DNA from: Bacillota bacterium
GTDB taxonomy: Bacteria; Bacillota; Sulfobacillia; Sulfobacillales; Sulfobacillaceae
Length of the DNA: 64,000 nucleotides
NCBI GenBank assembly: GCA_026627065.1
Contig: JAPNUO010000002.1
Span: forward strand, 434,001-498,000
Reading direction: 5' to 3'
Under the pieces are notes generated by a model. The model was not told where the DNA came from. It made no database searches and was given only the letters and a program-made list of their open reading frames with translations. Shown piece by piece: positions 53,110 to 62,665 of the stretch (position 1 is the first letter of the stretch; every line of letters starts with the position of its first letter). Made by a program: the position numbers and the translations under genes.

Positions 53110-54453
53110 ATGAGCCGCCGAGATTTTGTGCGAATTGGCTGGGGCTCGGCATATGCCGATGACAACCTCGATCCGGCGGAGGATTTGGCGCGGTGGGGCG
53201 ACCTCGATGCCTTGTGCTTTGACGCCTTGGCCGAGCGCACGCTGGCGTTGGCGCAGATCCGGCGGGAGCAGAATCCGGAAGAGGGGTACGATGCTCGGCT
53301 GGAGGAATTTGCCCGGCGCTTTTTGCCCTATGCGGCGCGTGGCTTGACGCTGGTGACCAACATGGGAGCCGCGAATCCCCGAGCGGCGGGACGGCGTCTC
53401 AGAGCGTGGGCCCGCCAGCAAGGACTGCATGCGCTTCCTATTGCCGTCGTGGAAGGGGACGATGTGCTGGCCGAGGTGCAGTCCAAGGATGTGTGGATTG
53501 AGGAAATTGGCGCGCCTCTCCGCGCTCTCAAGGGGCGCGTGGTCTCGGCCAACGCCTATCTCGGGGCCGATCCCGTCATCCAAGCGCTTCGGGAGGGCGC
53601 GCGCGTCGTCATTGGCGGACGCATTGCCGATCCCTCCTTAGGCCTCGCCGTGATGAGCCACTATTTCGGCTGGGCGGCGGACGACTGGCAGCGCCGAGGG
53701 CAAGGCATCGTGGTGGGACACCTTCTCGAATGCGGAAGCCATGTCACCGGAGGCAATTACGCCGATCCCCCATATCGCGTCGTCCCCGGCTTGGACCGCT
53801 TAGGCATGCCCTGGGCCGAGGTTGGCCCCGACGGCGCGGCGGTCATTTCCAAGCTGCCCCAAGCCGGCGGCTATGTGACGGAAAACACGGTCAAAGCGCA
53901 GTTGGTTTACGAGATCCACGATCCCGCCCGCTATTACACACCGGATGTGGTCGCGGACTTCACCCAAGTGACGGTGAACGCCGTGGGCCCTGACCGGGTT
54001 CGAGTCGAAGGAGGGACCGGAACCCCTGCGCCAGCGACGCTCAAAGTGCTCATTGGCGTCGACGAAGGATACCAGGCGGAAGCCGAAATCGGATTTGCGG
54101 GGCCGGGCGCGTATGACCGCGCGCGGCTGTGCGAGGACGTGCTGCGGTCCCGGTACGAGCGCTGGTACCGCACGGCTTGCGACGACATGCGCCTTGATCT
54201 TATTGGCGTCAATGCCACCTTTGGCCCTGCGGCTCCAAGCCCGGCGGCGCCTCCCCACGAGATCCGCGTGCGGCTCGCCGTGGCGACGCCGGACCGCGAC
54301 GTGGCCGAGCGGATCACCCGCGAGGTGGAATGGCAGTATTTCGGACCGGCTGGCGGGGGCGGCGTGCGGCGTCGGGTGACGCGGCGCCTGGCGATGTATA
54401 GTGCCGCCATTCCCCGGGATGCCGTCACTCCGCGGGTTGTGTGGCCCGAATAG
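53110..54453 (+). CDS. AtuA-like protein, DUF1446 domain
   Basis: 447 residues matching the N-terminal DUF1446 domain of AtuA, a protein of unknown chemistry required for acyclic terpene (citronellol/geraniol) use. Visible marks: IGWGSAYADDNLDPAEDLARWGDLD, LTLVTNMGAANPRAAGR, VIGGRIADPSLGLAVM, ECGSHVTGGNYADPPY. ATG 53110 is preferred to the earlier in-frame start at 53002, which overlaps the hydratase. The C-terminal part of AtuA is in the next gene. Confidence 0.85.
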   Translation: MSRRDFVRIGWGSAYADDNLDPAEDLARWGDLDALCFDALAERTLALAQIRREQNPEEGYDARLEEFARRFLPYAARGLTLVTNMGAANPRAAGRRLRAWARQQGLHALPIAVVEGDDVLAEVQSKDVWIEEIGAPLRALKGRVVSANAYLGADPVIQALREGARVVIGGRIADPSLGLAVMSHYFGWAADDWQRRGQGIVVGHLLECGSHVTGGNYADPPYRVVPGLDRLGMPWAEVGPDGAAVISKLPQAGGYVTENTVKAQLVYEIHDPARYYTPDVVADFTQVTVNAVGPDRVRVEGGTGTPAPATLKVLIGVDEGYQAEAEIGFAGPGAYDRARLCEDVLRSRYERWYRTACDDMRLDLIGVNATFGPAAPSPAAPPHEIRVRLAVATPDRDVAERITREVEWQYFGPAGGGGVRRRVTRRLAMYSAAIPRDAVTPRVVWPE

Positions 54454-54465
54454 GAGGGACTTTTT

Positions 54466-54840
54466 GTGCACGTGTTGCTGAGGGAAGTGGCGTTCACCAG
54501 GTCGGGAGACAAAGGCGACACCTCGAACATTGGGGTGGTGCCCTACCGGGCTCAGGACTGGGAATGGCTCAAAGAACAGCTGACGGTGGAGCGGGTGGCG
54601 GACGTGTTTGATGGCTTGGTGAAAGGTCCCATCCGCCGTTATGAACTGCCCGGTATTTGCGCGCTGAATTTTGTTCTCGAGCGCGCGCTGTCCGGGGGCG
54701 TCTCGCGTTCACTGAATCTAGATGCCCACGGCAAGGCGTGGGGCAACTTGCTGTTGACTGTGTCTGTGGAAGCGCCGGACGGCTGGGAGCCTTACTGGCC
54801 TTACGTAGACCATGAAACCGGAAAAGAGGAGTCATCGTGA
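54466..54840 (+). CDS. AtuA C-terminal-domain-like small protein
   Basis: 124 residues. It matches the C-terminal domain of AtuA: FTRSGDKGDTSNIGVVPY, then YELPGICALNFVLERALSGGVSRSLNLDAHGKAWG. GTG start at 54466 after AGGAGGGA. In other organisms the two parts are fused; here a 12-base gap separates them. The stop overlaps the next start (GTGA). Confidence 0.8.
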   Translation: MHVLLREVAFTRSGDKGDTSNIGVVPYRAQDWEWLKEQLTVERVADVFDGLVKGPIRRYELPGICALNFVLERALSGGVSRSLNLDAHGKAWGNLLLTVSVEAPDGWEPYWPYVDHETGKEESS

Positions 54841-56807
54841 GTGACGAAGAGGCGAGAATCTTATGGAGTCCGTCTCCTGATCGTCAGGCCCATTCCCGGC
54901 TGGCGGAATGGATGGCCTGGCTTCGCCGCTACGGATATACGTTCTCGAACTACGAGGATCTCTGGGCCTGGTCGACGACCGAGCTGGAATCCTTTTGGGA
55001 TGCGGTGTGGCATTATTTTGACCTCGGTGACCATGGCCGGGGCCCCGTGTTGACGACCCGGCGGATGCCGGGAGCCCGCTGGTTTCAGGGAAGCTCGGTC
55101 AATTATGCGGAAGCGCTGCTTCGCCAATTTACGCAGCCCGACCGCATCCTGGCCGTCTCGGTGGACGAAACCGGCCGGCGCGACGTTTGGCGCGTCGGCG
55201 ATTTCAAACGCGTAGTCGGCGCCCTGCAAGCGCAGTTCCGGGCGTGGGGGATTGGCCCCGGAGACCGCGTGGCGGCCTACCTCCCCAATGTGGGAGAGAC
55301 GCTGGCGGCTTTTGTCGCCACAGCAGGTTTGGGTGCCATTTGGTCGGTGGCCTCGCCGGATTTCGGCACCCCAAGCGTAATTGACCGCTTTCGCCAAATC
55401 GCGCCCCGGGTGCTGCTGGTTATCGACGGCTACTGGTATCACGGCCGTTATTTCGATCGCCGGGAGGAAGGACGGCGGATTGCCGAAGGACTGCCATCGG
55501 TTGAGCATGTCATTGCGCTAAGCCGCCATGGCCCAGGGGATCCCTGGATTCAGGGCGGTGTGTCGTGGGACGCGGTGCTCGGGCGAAAGGAGCTCCCGAC
55601 CTTTGTGCCGGTGGAGTTTTCCCACCCGCTCTGGATTCTTTACTCCTCTGGCACTACGGGACTGCCCAAAGCCATCGCGCATAGTCACGGAGGCATGTTG
55701 CTCAGCCATTTGGTCAACGCGGCGTTTCACATGGATTTGCGGCCCGAGCACCGCTTTTTTTGGTACACCACGACAGGATGGATGATGTGGAACGTGGTGG
55801 TCAGCGCGCTTCTGATGGGGTCGCAAGTGGTGTTGTACGATGGCAGCCCCTCATATCCCTCGCCGGAACGCTTGTGGCGGCTGGCGGACGATGAGGAGTT
55901 GACCTTTTTAGGGACTAGCGCGGCGTTTTTGCAGCAATGCATGAAACTGGGGGTGGAACCCGGACGCACGTGTCGCCTGGCGTCCCTGACCACCATCGGG
56001 TCGACCGGATCGCCCTTGCCGCCGGAAGCATACGACTGGGTCTACCGTGCGGTGAAGTCCGATGTGTGGCTCGCGCCGGCCAGCGGCGGCACGGACGTCT
56101 GCGGCGCCTTCGTCGGAGGATCGCCGCTTCATCCCGTGCGGCGGGGAGAAATGCAGTGCCGAGCGCTCGGCGCGGCAGTCCACGCGTTTGACAGCGACGG
56201 TCAGGACTTGGTCGAGGCCGTGGGCGAACTTGTCATCACCCAACCCATGCCGGCCATGCCCCTCAAATTTTGGGGCGATGAGAGCGGCGCCCGCTACCGC
56301 GCCAGCTATTTTTCGATGTATCCCGGAGTGTGGCGGCATGGGGACTGGATTCGCATTACCCGGGAGGGGGGTGCGATCATTTACGGACGCTCTGACTCAA
56401 CCATTAACCGTTACGGGGTGCGGATGGGGTCCAGCGAGATTTACCGGGCGGTGGAAAGCGTGCCGGCGGTGATGGATAGCCTGGTGGTGGACTTGGAGGG
56501 GCTTCACGGCCGATCCTTTATGCCGCTCTTCGTCAAGCTCAGAGAGGGCGCGGTCTGGACGCCAGACCTCAAGGCCGCCATTCTCCAGGCCATTCGCGAC
56601 CATTTAAGTCCGCGGCATCTGCCGGACGACGTAGTCGTGGTGGCGGACATTCCCAAAACGTTAAACGGCAAAAAGCTGGAGGTTCCTATTCGCAAAATCT
56701 TGGCCGGCACGCCGGTGGAAGAAGCGGTGAACCCGGATGCCATGATGAATCCTGAAAGCTTGGCACCGTTTGTGGCCTACGCGGCGGCGCTGCGCGAACA
56801 CCTTTAG
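54837..56807 (+). CDS. acetoacetyl-CoA synthetase
   Basis: Adenylate-forming enzyme of 656 residues (acetoacetate + CoA + ATP to acetoacetyl-CoA). An ACAS N-terminal domain (WLRRYGYTFSNYEDLWAWS) is followed by the AMP-binding core LYSSGTTGLPKAIAHSHGG, WLAPASGGTDVCGAFVGG, and the C-terminal K-containing KTLNGKKLEVPIRK. RMPGARWFQGSSVNYAEA matches the acetoacetate-specific branch. Starts by GTG in a GTGA overlap. Confidence 0.9.
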   Translation: MSDEEARILWSPSPDRQAHSRLAEWMAWLRRYGYTFSNYEDLWAWSTTELESFWDAVWHYFDLGDHGRGPVLTTRRMPGARWFQGSSVNYAEALLRQFTQPDRILAVSVDETGRRDVWRVGDFKRVVGALQAQFRAWGIGPGDRVAAYLPNVGETLAAFVATAGLGAIWSVASPDFGTPSVIDRFRQIAPRVLLVIDGYWYHGRYFDRREEGRRIAEGLPSVEHVIALSRHGPGDPWIQGGVSWDAVLGRKELPTFVPVEFSHPLWILYSSGTTGLPKAIAHSHGGMLLSHLVNAAFHMDLRPEHRFFWYTTTGWMMWNVVVSALLMGSQVVLYDGSPSYPSPERLWRLADDEELTFLGTSAAFLQQCMKLGVEPGRTCRLASLTTIGSTGSPLPPEAYDWVYRAVKSDVWLAPASGGTDVCGAFVGGSPLHPVRRGEMQCRALGAAVHAFDSDGQDLVEAVGELVITQPMPAMPLKFWGDESGARYRASYFSMYPGVWRHGDWIRITREGGAIIYGRSDSTINRYGVRMGSSEIYRAVESVPAVMDSLVVDLEGLHGRSFMPLFVKLREGAVWTPDLKAAILQAIRDHLSPRHLPDDVVVVADIPKTLNGKKLEVPIRKILAGTPVEEAVNPDAMMNPESLAPFVAYAAALREHL

Positions 56808-56854
56808 GATTTTTCCGAAGAAGAGCGCACTGAATCAATCAAAGGGGAATCTGG

Positions 56855-58393
56855 ATGACACATCGAGAGTTAGCGGACGCGCTCCGAGCACGCATGGAGG
56901 CGGCGCGTCAAGGCGGTGCCGAAAAATATCGGATGCGCATCAAGGAACAAGGGAAAATGCTGGTGCGCGAACGCATCCAGGAGTTGTTGGACGCGGAAAG
57001 CGCATGGATCGAGGACGGCCTTTTGGCCAGGACATTGGATTCGGGGCTCGCGGCCGATGCCGTCGTCACCGGGGTGGGCTTGGTGCACGGGCGCCCTGTA
57101 GCCATCATTGCCAACGACCCTACGGTGAAAGCCGGGGCATGGGGGCGGGTCACGGTGCAGAAGATCTTGCGCCTGCAGGACTTGGCGGTCAAGGCTAAAA
57201 TTCCCCTGGTCTACATGCAGGATTCCGCAGGCGCTCGGCTGGACGAGCAATTCGACATTTTTTTGGATCGGCATCATGCAGGCAAGATTTTTTACAACCA
57301 GATCCAGATGTCAGGGGTCATCCCCCAAATTTGCGTGCTGTTCGGCCCGTCGCCGGCCGGGGCCGCATACCTTCCGGCTTTCTGCGACGTGGTGATCATG
57401 ATTGAAGGGCAAAGCTCGAGTTATATCGGCTCGCCCCGAATGGCGGAAATGGCGACCGGCGAAAAAGTCAGCATGGAACAGCTGGGAGGCGCTCGCATGC
57501 ACTGCGCTCAAAGCGGGCTGGGGGACGTGCTGGTGAGCGACGAAAGCACGGCGATTGACTGGGTAAAGCGCCTCTTAACCTACTTGCCCCCGGCCTGGGA
57601 TCAAAAGCCGCCGCAAGAGGACAGCCGTCCGCCTCGCGTGACCACACCCATCGAAGACATTGTACCTGCGCCGCAGAATGTGCCCTACGATGTGCATCAA
57701 CTGATCGAGGCCCTGGTTGACGGCGACTCCTTTGTGGAACTGAAGGCGCTGTTTGCCCCGGAATTGGTGGTGGGCTTCGCGCGGCTCGGCGGGCGCGCCT
57801 TGGGCGTGTTGGCCAACAATTCGAAGGTCAAGGGCGGGGTCCTGTTTCCCGACTCCGCGGACAAAGGGGCGTGGTTTGTGGAGCTGTGCCACGCGTACGG
57901 CTTGCCGCTGCTCTTCCTCCAGGACATCTCGGGTTTTATGGTGGGGAGTCAAGTGGAGCGGCAAGGCATCATTCGCCGCGGAGCCAAAATGCTGGCGGCG
58001 GTGGCTTCGGCGACCGTTCCGCGGATTGCCGTGCTGGTCCGCAAGGCTTACGGCGCCGGGTACATGGCGATGTCCGGCGCGTCGTTTCAGGCCGACATGG
58101 TGCTTGCGCTGCCCACAGCCAAGGCGGCCATCATGGGGCCGGAAGCCGCCATTAATGCCGTGTATTACAACAAAATTCAGTCACTGCCGGAATCGGAGCG
58201 CGCGCAGTTTGTCGCCGAGCAAGAGGCGCGTTATGCCCAGGATATGGATATTTTGCGGGGAGCTTCAGAGTTTTACATTGACGCAGTCATTCCGGGCGAC
58301 GCGTTGCGCGAGGAGTTGATTTTCCGCTTTCAGCTTTTAGAGGAGAAGCGGGAGCGCGGACCAGAACGGCGTACGATGGTGATTCGGGGGTAA
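56855..58393 (+). CDS. acyl-CoA carboxylase carboxyltransferase (beta) subunit
   Basis: 512 residues with two crotonase-like carboxyltransferase domains (DSAGARLDEQFD, GPSPAGAAYLPAFCD; then SVGAxx-like GAKMLAAVASATVPRIAVLVRKAYGAGYMAMSG). Type: methylcrotonyl-, geranyl- or propionyl-CoA carboxylase. The biotin carboxylase/BCCP alpha subunit is not in the window, which is odd as it is usually adjacent. ATG 56855 follows AAAGGGGAA. Next gene starts 2 bases later. Confidence 0.93.
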   Translation: MTHRELADALRARMEAARQGGAEKYRMRIKEQGKMLVRERIQELLDAESAWIEDGLLARTLDSGLAADAVVTGVGLVHGRPVAIIANDPTVKAGAWGRVTVQKILRLQDLAVKAKIPLVYMQDSAGARLDEQFDIFLDRHHAGKIFYNQIQMSGVIPQICVLFGPSPAGAAYLPAFCDVVIMIEGQSSSYIGSPRMAEMATGEKVSMEQLGGARMHCAQSGLGDVLVSDESTAIDWVKRLLTYLPPAWDQKPPQEDSRPPRVTTPIEDIVPAPQNVPYDVHQLIEALVDGDSFVELKALFAPELVVGFARLGGRALGVLANNSKVKGGVLFPDSADKGAWFVELCHAYGLPLLFLQDISGFMVGSQVERQGIIRRGAKMLAAVASATVPRIAVLVRKAYGAGYMAMSGASFQADMVLALPTAKAAIMGPEAAINAVYYNKIQSLPESERAQFVAEQEARYAQDMDILRGASEFYIDAVIPGDALREELIFRFQLLEEKRERGPERRTMVIRG

Positions 58394-58395
58394 GG

Positions 58396-59073
58396 ATGGG
58401 ACAGCGTGCCGGGCAATCTCGCTTAGAACAGCGGAAGGCCAAACGCCGACAAGAAATTTTGGCCGTCGCGGCTCAGCTCTTTCGCACGCGCGGTTACGAC
58501 GGGACGACCGCGGACGCCATCGCCGAGGCCGTGCATTTGACCAAGTCGGCGCTCTATACCTATGTGGGCAGCAAAGAAGAAATTGCCGTTCTGTTGCTGC
58601 AAGAGGTCGTTCGCGCGCTGTTAGCCGATGCCGCGGCCATCGACGCGCGACCGATCACGCCCCAAGAGAAAATTCGCGACCTCATCGTGCGCCACGTGGT
58701 CGTGGTGGGGCATCATCCAGCCTCGTCGCTACTGTTCCTTCATTCGGAACACATGCTGTCGCCGGAAAAATATCCTCATCTTTATGCGCTGCGCGACCAA
58801 TACGAAGGATACTGGCGGCGCTGGATTCACCAGGCGCAGGAAATGCGCGCCATTGATGTGAGATCGGAGAAAATCGCCGGATGGCTCATCTTGGGGAGCC
58901 TCAATTGGGTCATCCGCTGGTTTTCGCCCGCCGGGCCGTTCTCCGCCGAAGACATTGGAGAGGAATTTGCCCGCATTTTGCTGCGCGGTTTGGGGGCGCA
59001 GGACGGCAATTCAGAAGGGGAGACTCATCATGTGGTTGACAGAGGAGCAGTCCGCCATTCTCGCGTTGATTGA
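58396..59073 (+). CDS. TetR-family transcriptional regulator
   Basis: 225 residues; N-terminal HTH (ILAVAAQLFRTRGYDGTTADAIAEAVHLTKSALYTYVGSKEEI) with an all-helical ligand domain. ATG 58396, 2 bases after the carboxyltransferase stop. The C-terminal codons overlap the acyl-CoA dehydrogenase gene by 44 bases. Likely represses the cluster and is released by an acyl-CoA, as FadR/LiuR-like TetRs do; the palindrome upstream of 52344 is a possible target. Confidence 0.9.
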   Translation: MGQRAGQSRLEQRKAKRRQEILAVAAQLFRTRGYDGTTADAIAEAVHLTKSALYTYVGSKEEIAVLLLQEVVRALLADAAAIDARPITPQEKIRDLIVRHVVVVGHHPASSLLFLHSEHMLSPEKYPHLYALRDQYEGYWRRWIHQAQEMRAIDVRSEKIAGWLILGSLNWVIRWFSPAGPFSAEDIGEEFARILLRGLGAQDGNSEGETHHVVDRGAVRHSRVD

Positions 59074-60178
59074 CCAGATTGCGGCCCGCTACCCCCGCCG
59101 CTACTGGCTTCAAAAGGCGAGGGCCGGCGAGTTTCCCGAAGAGCTGTGGCAAGCTCTGGCCCAGGCCGGCATTTTAGGGCTGGCCATTCCCGAGCAGTAC
59201 GGGGGCAGCGGGCTCGGCCTGCAAGAAATGGCGTTGGTGCAAGAGCGCTTGGCCGAACACGGCATTCCCTTGCTGTTGTTGGTGGTTGGGCCTGGGCTCA
59301 GCCTCATGATCCTGGCCAAACATGCCAGCGAGTCCATGAAAGCGCAAGTGCTGCCGGCGGCGAGCCGGGGCGAACGCGTGTTTTGTTTTGGCATTACCGA
59401 GGCGGCTGCGGGATCCAACACCTGGAGAATTGCCACCACGGCGGAGCGCCAGGGGCGGGAGTGGGTGATCACCGGCACGAAGCACTTCATTAGCGGGGCC
59501 GACCGGGCGGACGACCTGTTGGTAGTGGCCCGCACGCGCCCGTATGCGGCGGACAGCCGGGAGGGGCTGTCGCTGTTTGTCGTTAACCTCAAAAGTCCCG
59601 GGGTTCGGCTAACGTGGGAGCCCATGCACCTCACGGCGGCGGAGCACCAATTTCAGGTGACGCTCGACCACGTTCGCGTGCCGGACGAAGCGCTGGTGGG
59701 GGAGGAAGGCGCCGGCGCCCGGTATTTGTTTGACGGGCTGAATCCCGAGCGCATCAACGTGGCGGCCTTGGCCGTGGGACTCGGGCGCCACCTTCTGAAC
59801 CGGGCGGTGTCGTACGCGAAGGAGCGCGTGGTCTTTGATGCCCCCATTGGCGCGCGCCAGGGCATTCAACATCCGCTGGCGGAAGCGAAAATTCATGTGG
59901 AATTGGCCGCCGCCATGAATCGATATGCGGCCATGGCTTACGATCAGCAGGAAGACGCCGGGGCTTGGGCGAATATGGCCAAGGTGGGAGCCGTGGATGC
60001 GGCTTTGGAAGCCGCGGATATCGCCATTCAGGTCCATGGGGGAAACGCGTTTAGTGAAGCCTATGATCTTTTGTCGCTGTGGGAGTTGGTGCGCTTGTTC
60101 AAAACGGCGCCGGTGGCGCGGGAATTGGCACTCAATTACGTCGGCGAGCACGTGCTGGGCTTGCCAAAAGCGCTATAG
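59030..60178 (+). CDS. acyl-CoA dehydrogenase
   Basis: 382 residues with the FAD/acyl-CoA sites (ITEAAAGSNTWRIATTAE, GLNPERINVAALAVGLG, HVHGGNAFSEAYDLL-like GGNAFSEAY). The usual late catalytic Glu (YEGT) is absent; the Glu in LNPERIN lies where isovaleryl-/long-chain enzymes carry the base, so it is likely functional. ATG 59030 after AAGGGGAG. Overlaps the TetR gene end by 44 bases. Confidence 0.9.
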   Translation: MWLTEEQSAILALIDQIAARYPRRYWLQKARAGEFPEELWQALAQAGILGLAIPEQYGGSGLGLQEMALVQERLAEHGIPLLLLVVGPGLSLMILAKHASESMKAQVLPAASRGERVFCFGITEAAAGSNTWRIATTAERQGREWVITGTKHFISGADRADDLLVVARTRPYAADSREGLSLFVVNLKSPGVRLTWEPMHLTAAEHQFQVTLDHVRVPDEALVGEEGAGARYLFDGLNPERINVAALAVGLGRHLLNRAVSYAKERVVFDAPIGARQGIQHPLAEAKIHVELAAAMNRYAAMAYDQQEDAGAWANMAKVGAVDAALEAADIAIQVHGGNAFSEAYDLLSLWELVRLFKTAPVARELALNYVGEHVLGLPKAL

Positions 60179-60229
60179 CGCCTTTCTGCCCGCAGTCGAC
60201 AGAAAAGTGGGAAGAGAGGGAGGATATTG

Positions 60230-61828
60230 ATGAGTTTACCAACCAGGACGCGGCGCGACCATGAATCGGAGGCGGAGTTTCTTGAGCGGCTGCACGCCAA
60301 ATATCAAGGGCCCGCCACCATGGATCGCATGCTCCAGAGATCGGTTGAGCAATTTGGCGACAAGGTGGCGCTCGTGGATGGGCAGGGCACGCGCCTGACG
60401 TACCAGGCGATGTGGCAGACGATTCAAAAGCTCGCGGGCGGCCTGTACGGGTTAGGCCTCGAGGCAGGCGAACGGGTGGCGGTCATGATGAGAAGCCATG
60501 CCCGTTATGTGATGAGCTATTATGCGGTGATTACTTCTCACTTGGTGCTGGTGCCGTTAAACGTGCGCCTGGCGCCGCCGGAACTCGCGTACATCCTCAG
60601 CAACGCCGGCGTTCAGGCGATTCTCGCCGACCGGGAATTTCAGCCCGTCATCGAGGCCGCCTTGCGTTCGCTGAATCGCGAGCTTCCGCGCATCTGGACG
60701 GAAGCGGGTGAGGGCCTCGCGTGGGACGGCTTGCTTTTGGAGCCAAAGGCGCCCCCGACCATTGAAGAATCGTCGCTCGCCGCCATTTACTACACGTCGG
60801 GGACGACCGGGCAGCCCAAAGGGGCCATGATTACGCACCTCAATATGGTGGCCGTCGGTCAGCAAAACGTGGAAGCCTGGTATTTTGACTCACCGGACGT
60901 GGTGGAACTCGAAATTTCGCCGCTCTTTCACGTGTCGTTTCAGGAGTTTGGCCCGCCAGTCCACGCGGTGGGGGGCACGCTGGTGGTGGACAACTTTTCG
61001 CCGGCGCGCAGTCTGGATCTCATCGAACAAGAGCGGATCAATTCATTTTTTGCCGTCCCTTCCATGCTGTTTCTCATGCTCGCCGAACTTGAAAAAAAGC
61101 CGCGCGACGTGTCGTCTGTCCGCCTGGTGAAATACGGCGGCGCGCCGATGCCTCAGGAAAAGATCCGAGACGTGCAGCAGATTTTTTCGAAGGCGCTGTT
61201 AGTGCAAGGCTTTGGCCAGACCGAATCGACGGGCATGATTGCCGTGACGTGGCCGGAGGATGTGGCCGAAGTCCCGCTGTCGACGGGTCGCGCCATCTCA
61301 GGATGTCAGATTCGCATCGTGGACGACGAGGACCGCGACTTGCCCCCGGGTCAAGTGGGAGAAGTGGTGGCCAAGGGGCCGCAAATTATGGCGGGGTACT
61401 GGGAAAATCCCGCCGCAACCGCGGAGACGCTGAGAGGCGGCTTCCTTCATACCGGCGATCTGGGATATCTCGACGAGAAAGAGCGGCTCTACATTGTCGA
61501 CCGCAAGAAGGATTTGATCATTCGAGGCGGGCAAAACATCTATTCAGCGGAAGTGGAAGAAGCCCTGTATACCCACCCGGCGGTAGGCGAAGCCGCGGTG
61601 GTGGCACAGCCTGATCCCATTTATGGCGAAGTGGTGGCGGCCTTTATCCGTCTGAAGCCCGGGTGGACGGTGACAGGGGAAGAACTGGGTCATCACCTGG
61701 CGGACCGGATTGCCGTCTACAAACGGCCCGTCACCTATCGCTTCGTGGAAGATTTTCCGCGGACAGCGAGTGGCAAGATTCGGAAAGTCGAACTGCGCGA
61801 GCAACTCCGCAAAGCGGCCTCGGTGTAA
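60230..61828 (+). CDS. acyl-CoA synthetase (AMP-forming), long-chain type
   Basis: 532 residues, adenylate-forming ligase. AMP-binding motifs YYTSGTTGQPKGAMITH, LVQGFGQTESTGM, GFLHTGDLGYLDEKERLYIVDRKKDLIIRGGQNIYSAEVEE and the C-terminal Lys in RTASGKIRK are complete. Acyl specificity is unknown. ATG 60230 has GAGGGAGG 6 bases upstream; a TTG 3 bases earlier is less well spaced. Last gene of the rightward acyl-CoA run. Confidence 0.93.
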   Translation: MSLPTRTRRDHESEAEFLERLHAKYQGPATMDRMLQRSVEQFGDKVALVDGQGTRLTYQAMWQTIQKLAGGLYGLGLEAGERVAVMMRSHARYVMSYYAVITSHLVLVPLNVRLAPPELAYILSNAGVQAILADREFQPVIEAALRSLNRELPRIWTEAGEGLAWDGLLLEPKAPPTIEESSLAAIYYTSGTTGQPKGAMITHLNMVAVGQQNVEAWYFDSPDVVELEISPLFHVSFQEFGPPVHAVGGTLVVDNFSPARSLDLIEQERINSFFAVPSMLFLMLAELEKKPRDVSSVRLVKYGGAPMPQEKIRDVQQIFSKALLVQGFGQTESTGMIAVTWPEDVAEVPLSTGRAISGCQIRIVDDEDRDLPPGQVGEVVAKGPQIMAGYWENPAATAETLRGGFLHTGDLGYLDEKERLYIVDRKKDLIIRGGQNIYSAEVEEALYTHPAVGEAAVVAQPDPIYGEVVAAFIRLKPGWTVTGEELGHHLADRIAVYKRPVTYRFVEDFPRTASGKIRKVELREQLRKAASV

Positions 61829-62665
61829 GAGCCGCGAAAAGGAATTCTGCTGTATTTCGAAGGGACGCGCCCTTGGTCGTCAACCCGGCCAACCGGCGCA
61901 TCCCTCTTTTTGAGTCCCAATGGTGGGGGTGTCATTTGTTGGCGAAACCATGGAGCGCCTTGCCCGCAATTCGGACATGCAGGACCACCCCGGCATAACG
62001 TTTAACGAGAGGATGCGCCAGGTGTCCAACAATTTAAGTGCTCCTGCGTGCCATTGCGACGCCTGGAATCCGGGCACCCCGATGTCTTAGGCGTGTCGCG
62101 CGGGCCTTCTTTGTGGCCAAACGGGTTGGCTCGGCGTCTTCGTGGACTCGGGTTGCTCCCCCTGCCCGCCCGGGTTGTTGGCGGCGCCGCCCATGAGCTC
62201 GGCGCTGCGCCGAACCGCTACCTTCTTCCCCTACGGAGACTCGAGATCGCCTACGACCCATTGTGCGGCTCGGCATTCAGCCGGAAGAAGCGCGGACGCT
62301 GGACCGCCGCTTGCTGGGAGGAGCGGAGGAAAGGCTGGACGTCCGAGCGCTTGCGTGATACAGGGGCTCGACAAGATTGCCGAGCCCAGCGGTCTATGCA
62401 TTTTATGCGATTTGCGCCGCGCCTTTCAAGCGGTTACGCGAAAGCGGAAGGGCGGCAACCGTAGGGTCAAGCGCGTGCCCTTGCCGACGAACCAGATCGC
62501 TCAGGACGTTGCGGTGCCCGCCGGATATCGAGCGGCGGATAACCTCGTCCGCAATCTCTCGAACAAGCGGATGCCCCGGGTCGCCAGCCCCGGCAACGTG
62601 CGGAAGGACGTCGGGACCACCATGGCCGAAGCACTCTCGTGGTTCGCCAGGATGGGGTCCGAACG
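61829..62665. other. intergenic region with decayed or spurious frames
   Basis: About 840 bases. Frames on both strands are long because of high GC, but none shows a known domain, SD or consistent composition. A piece on the minus strand around 62403-62640 (HPLVREIADEVIRRSISGG) reads somewhat protein-like, and might be a remnant of a gene that once followed the PaaC-like gene. No repeats or terminator could be defined. Confidence 0.4.
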
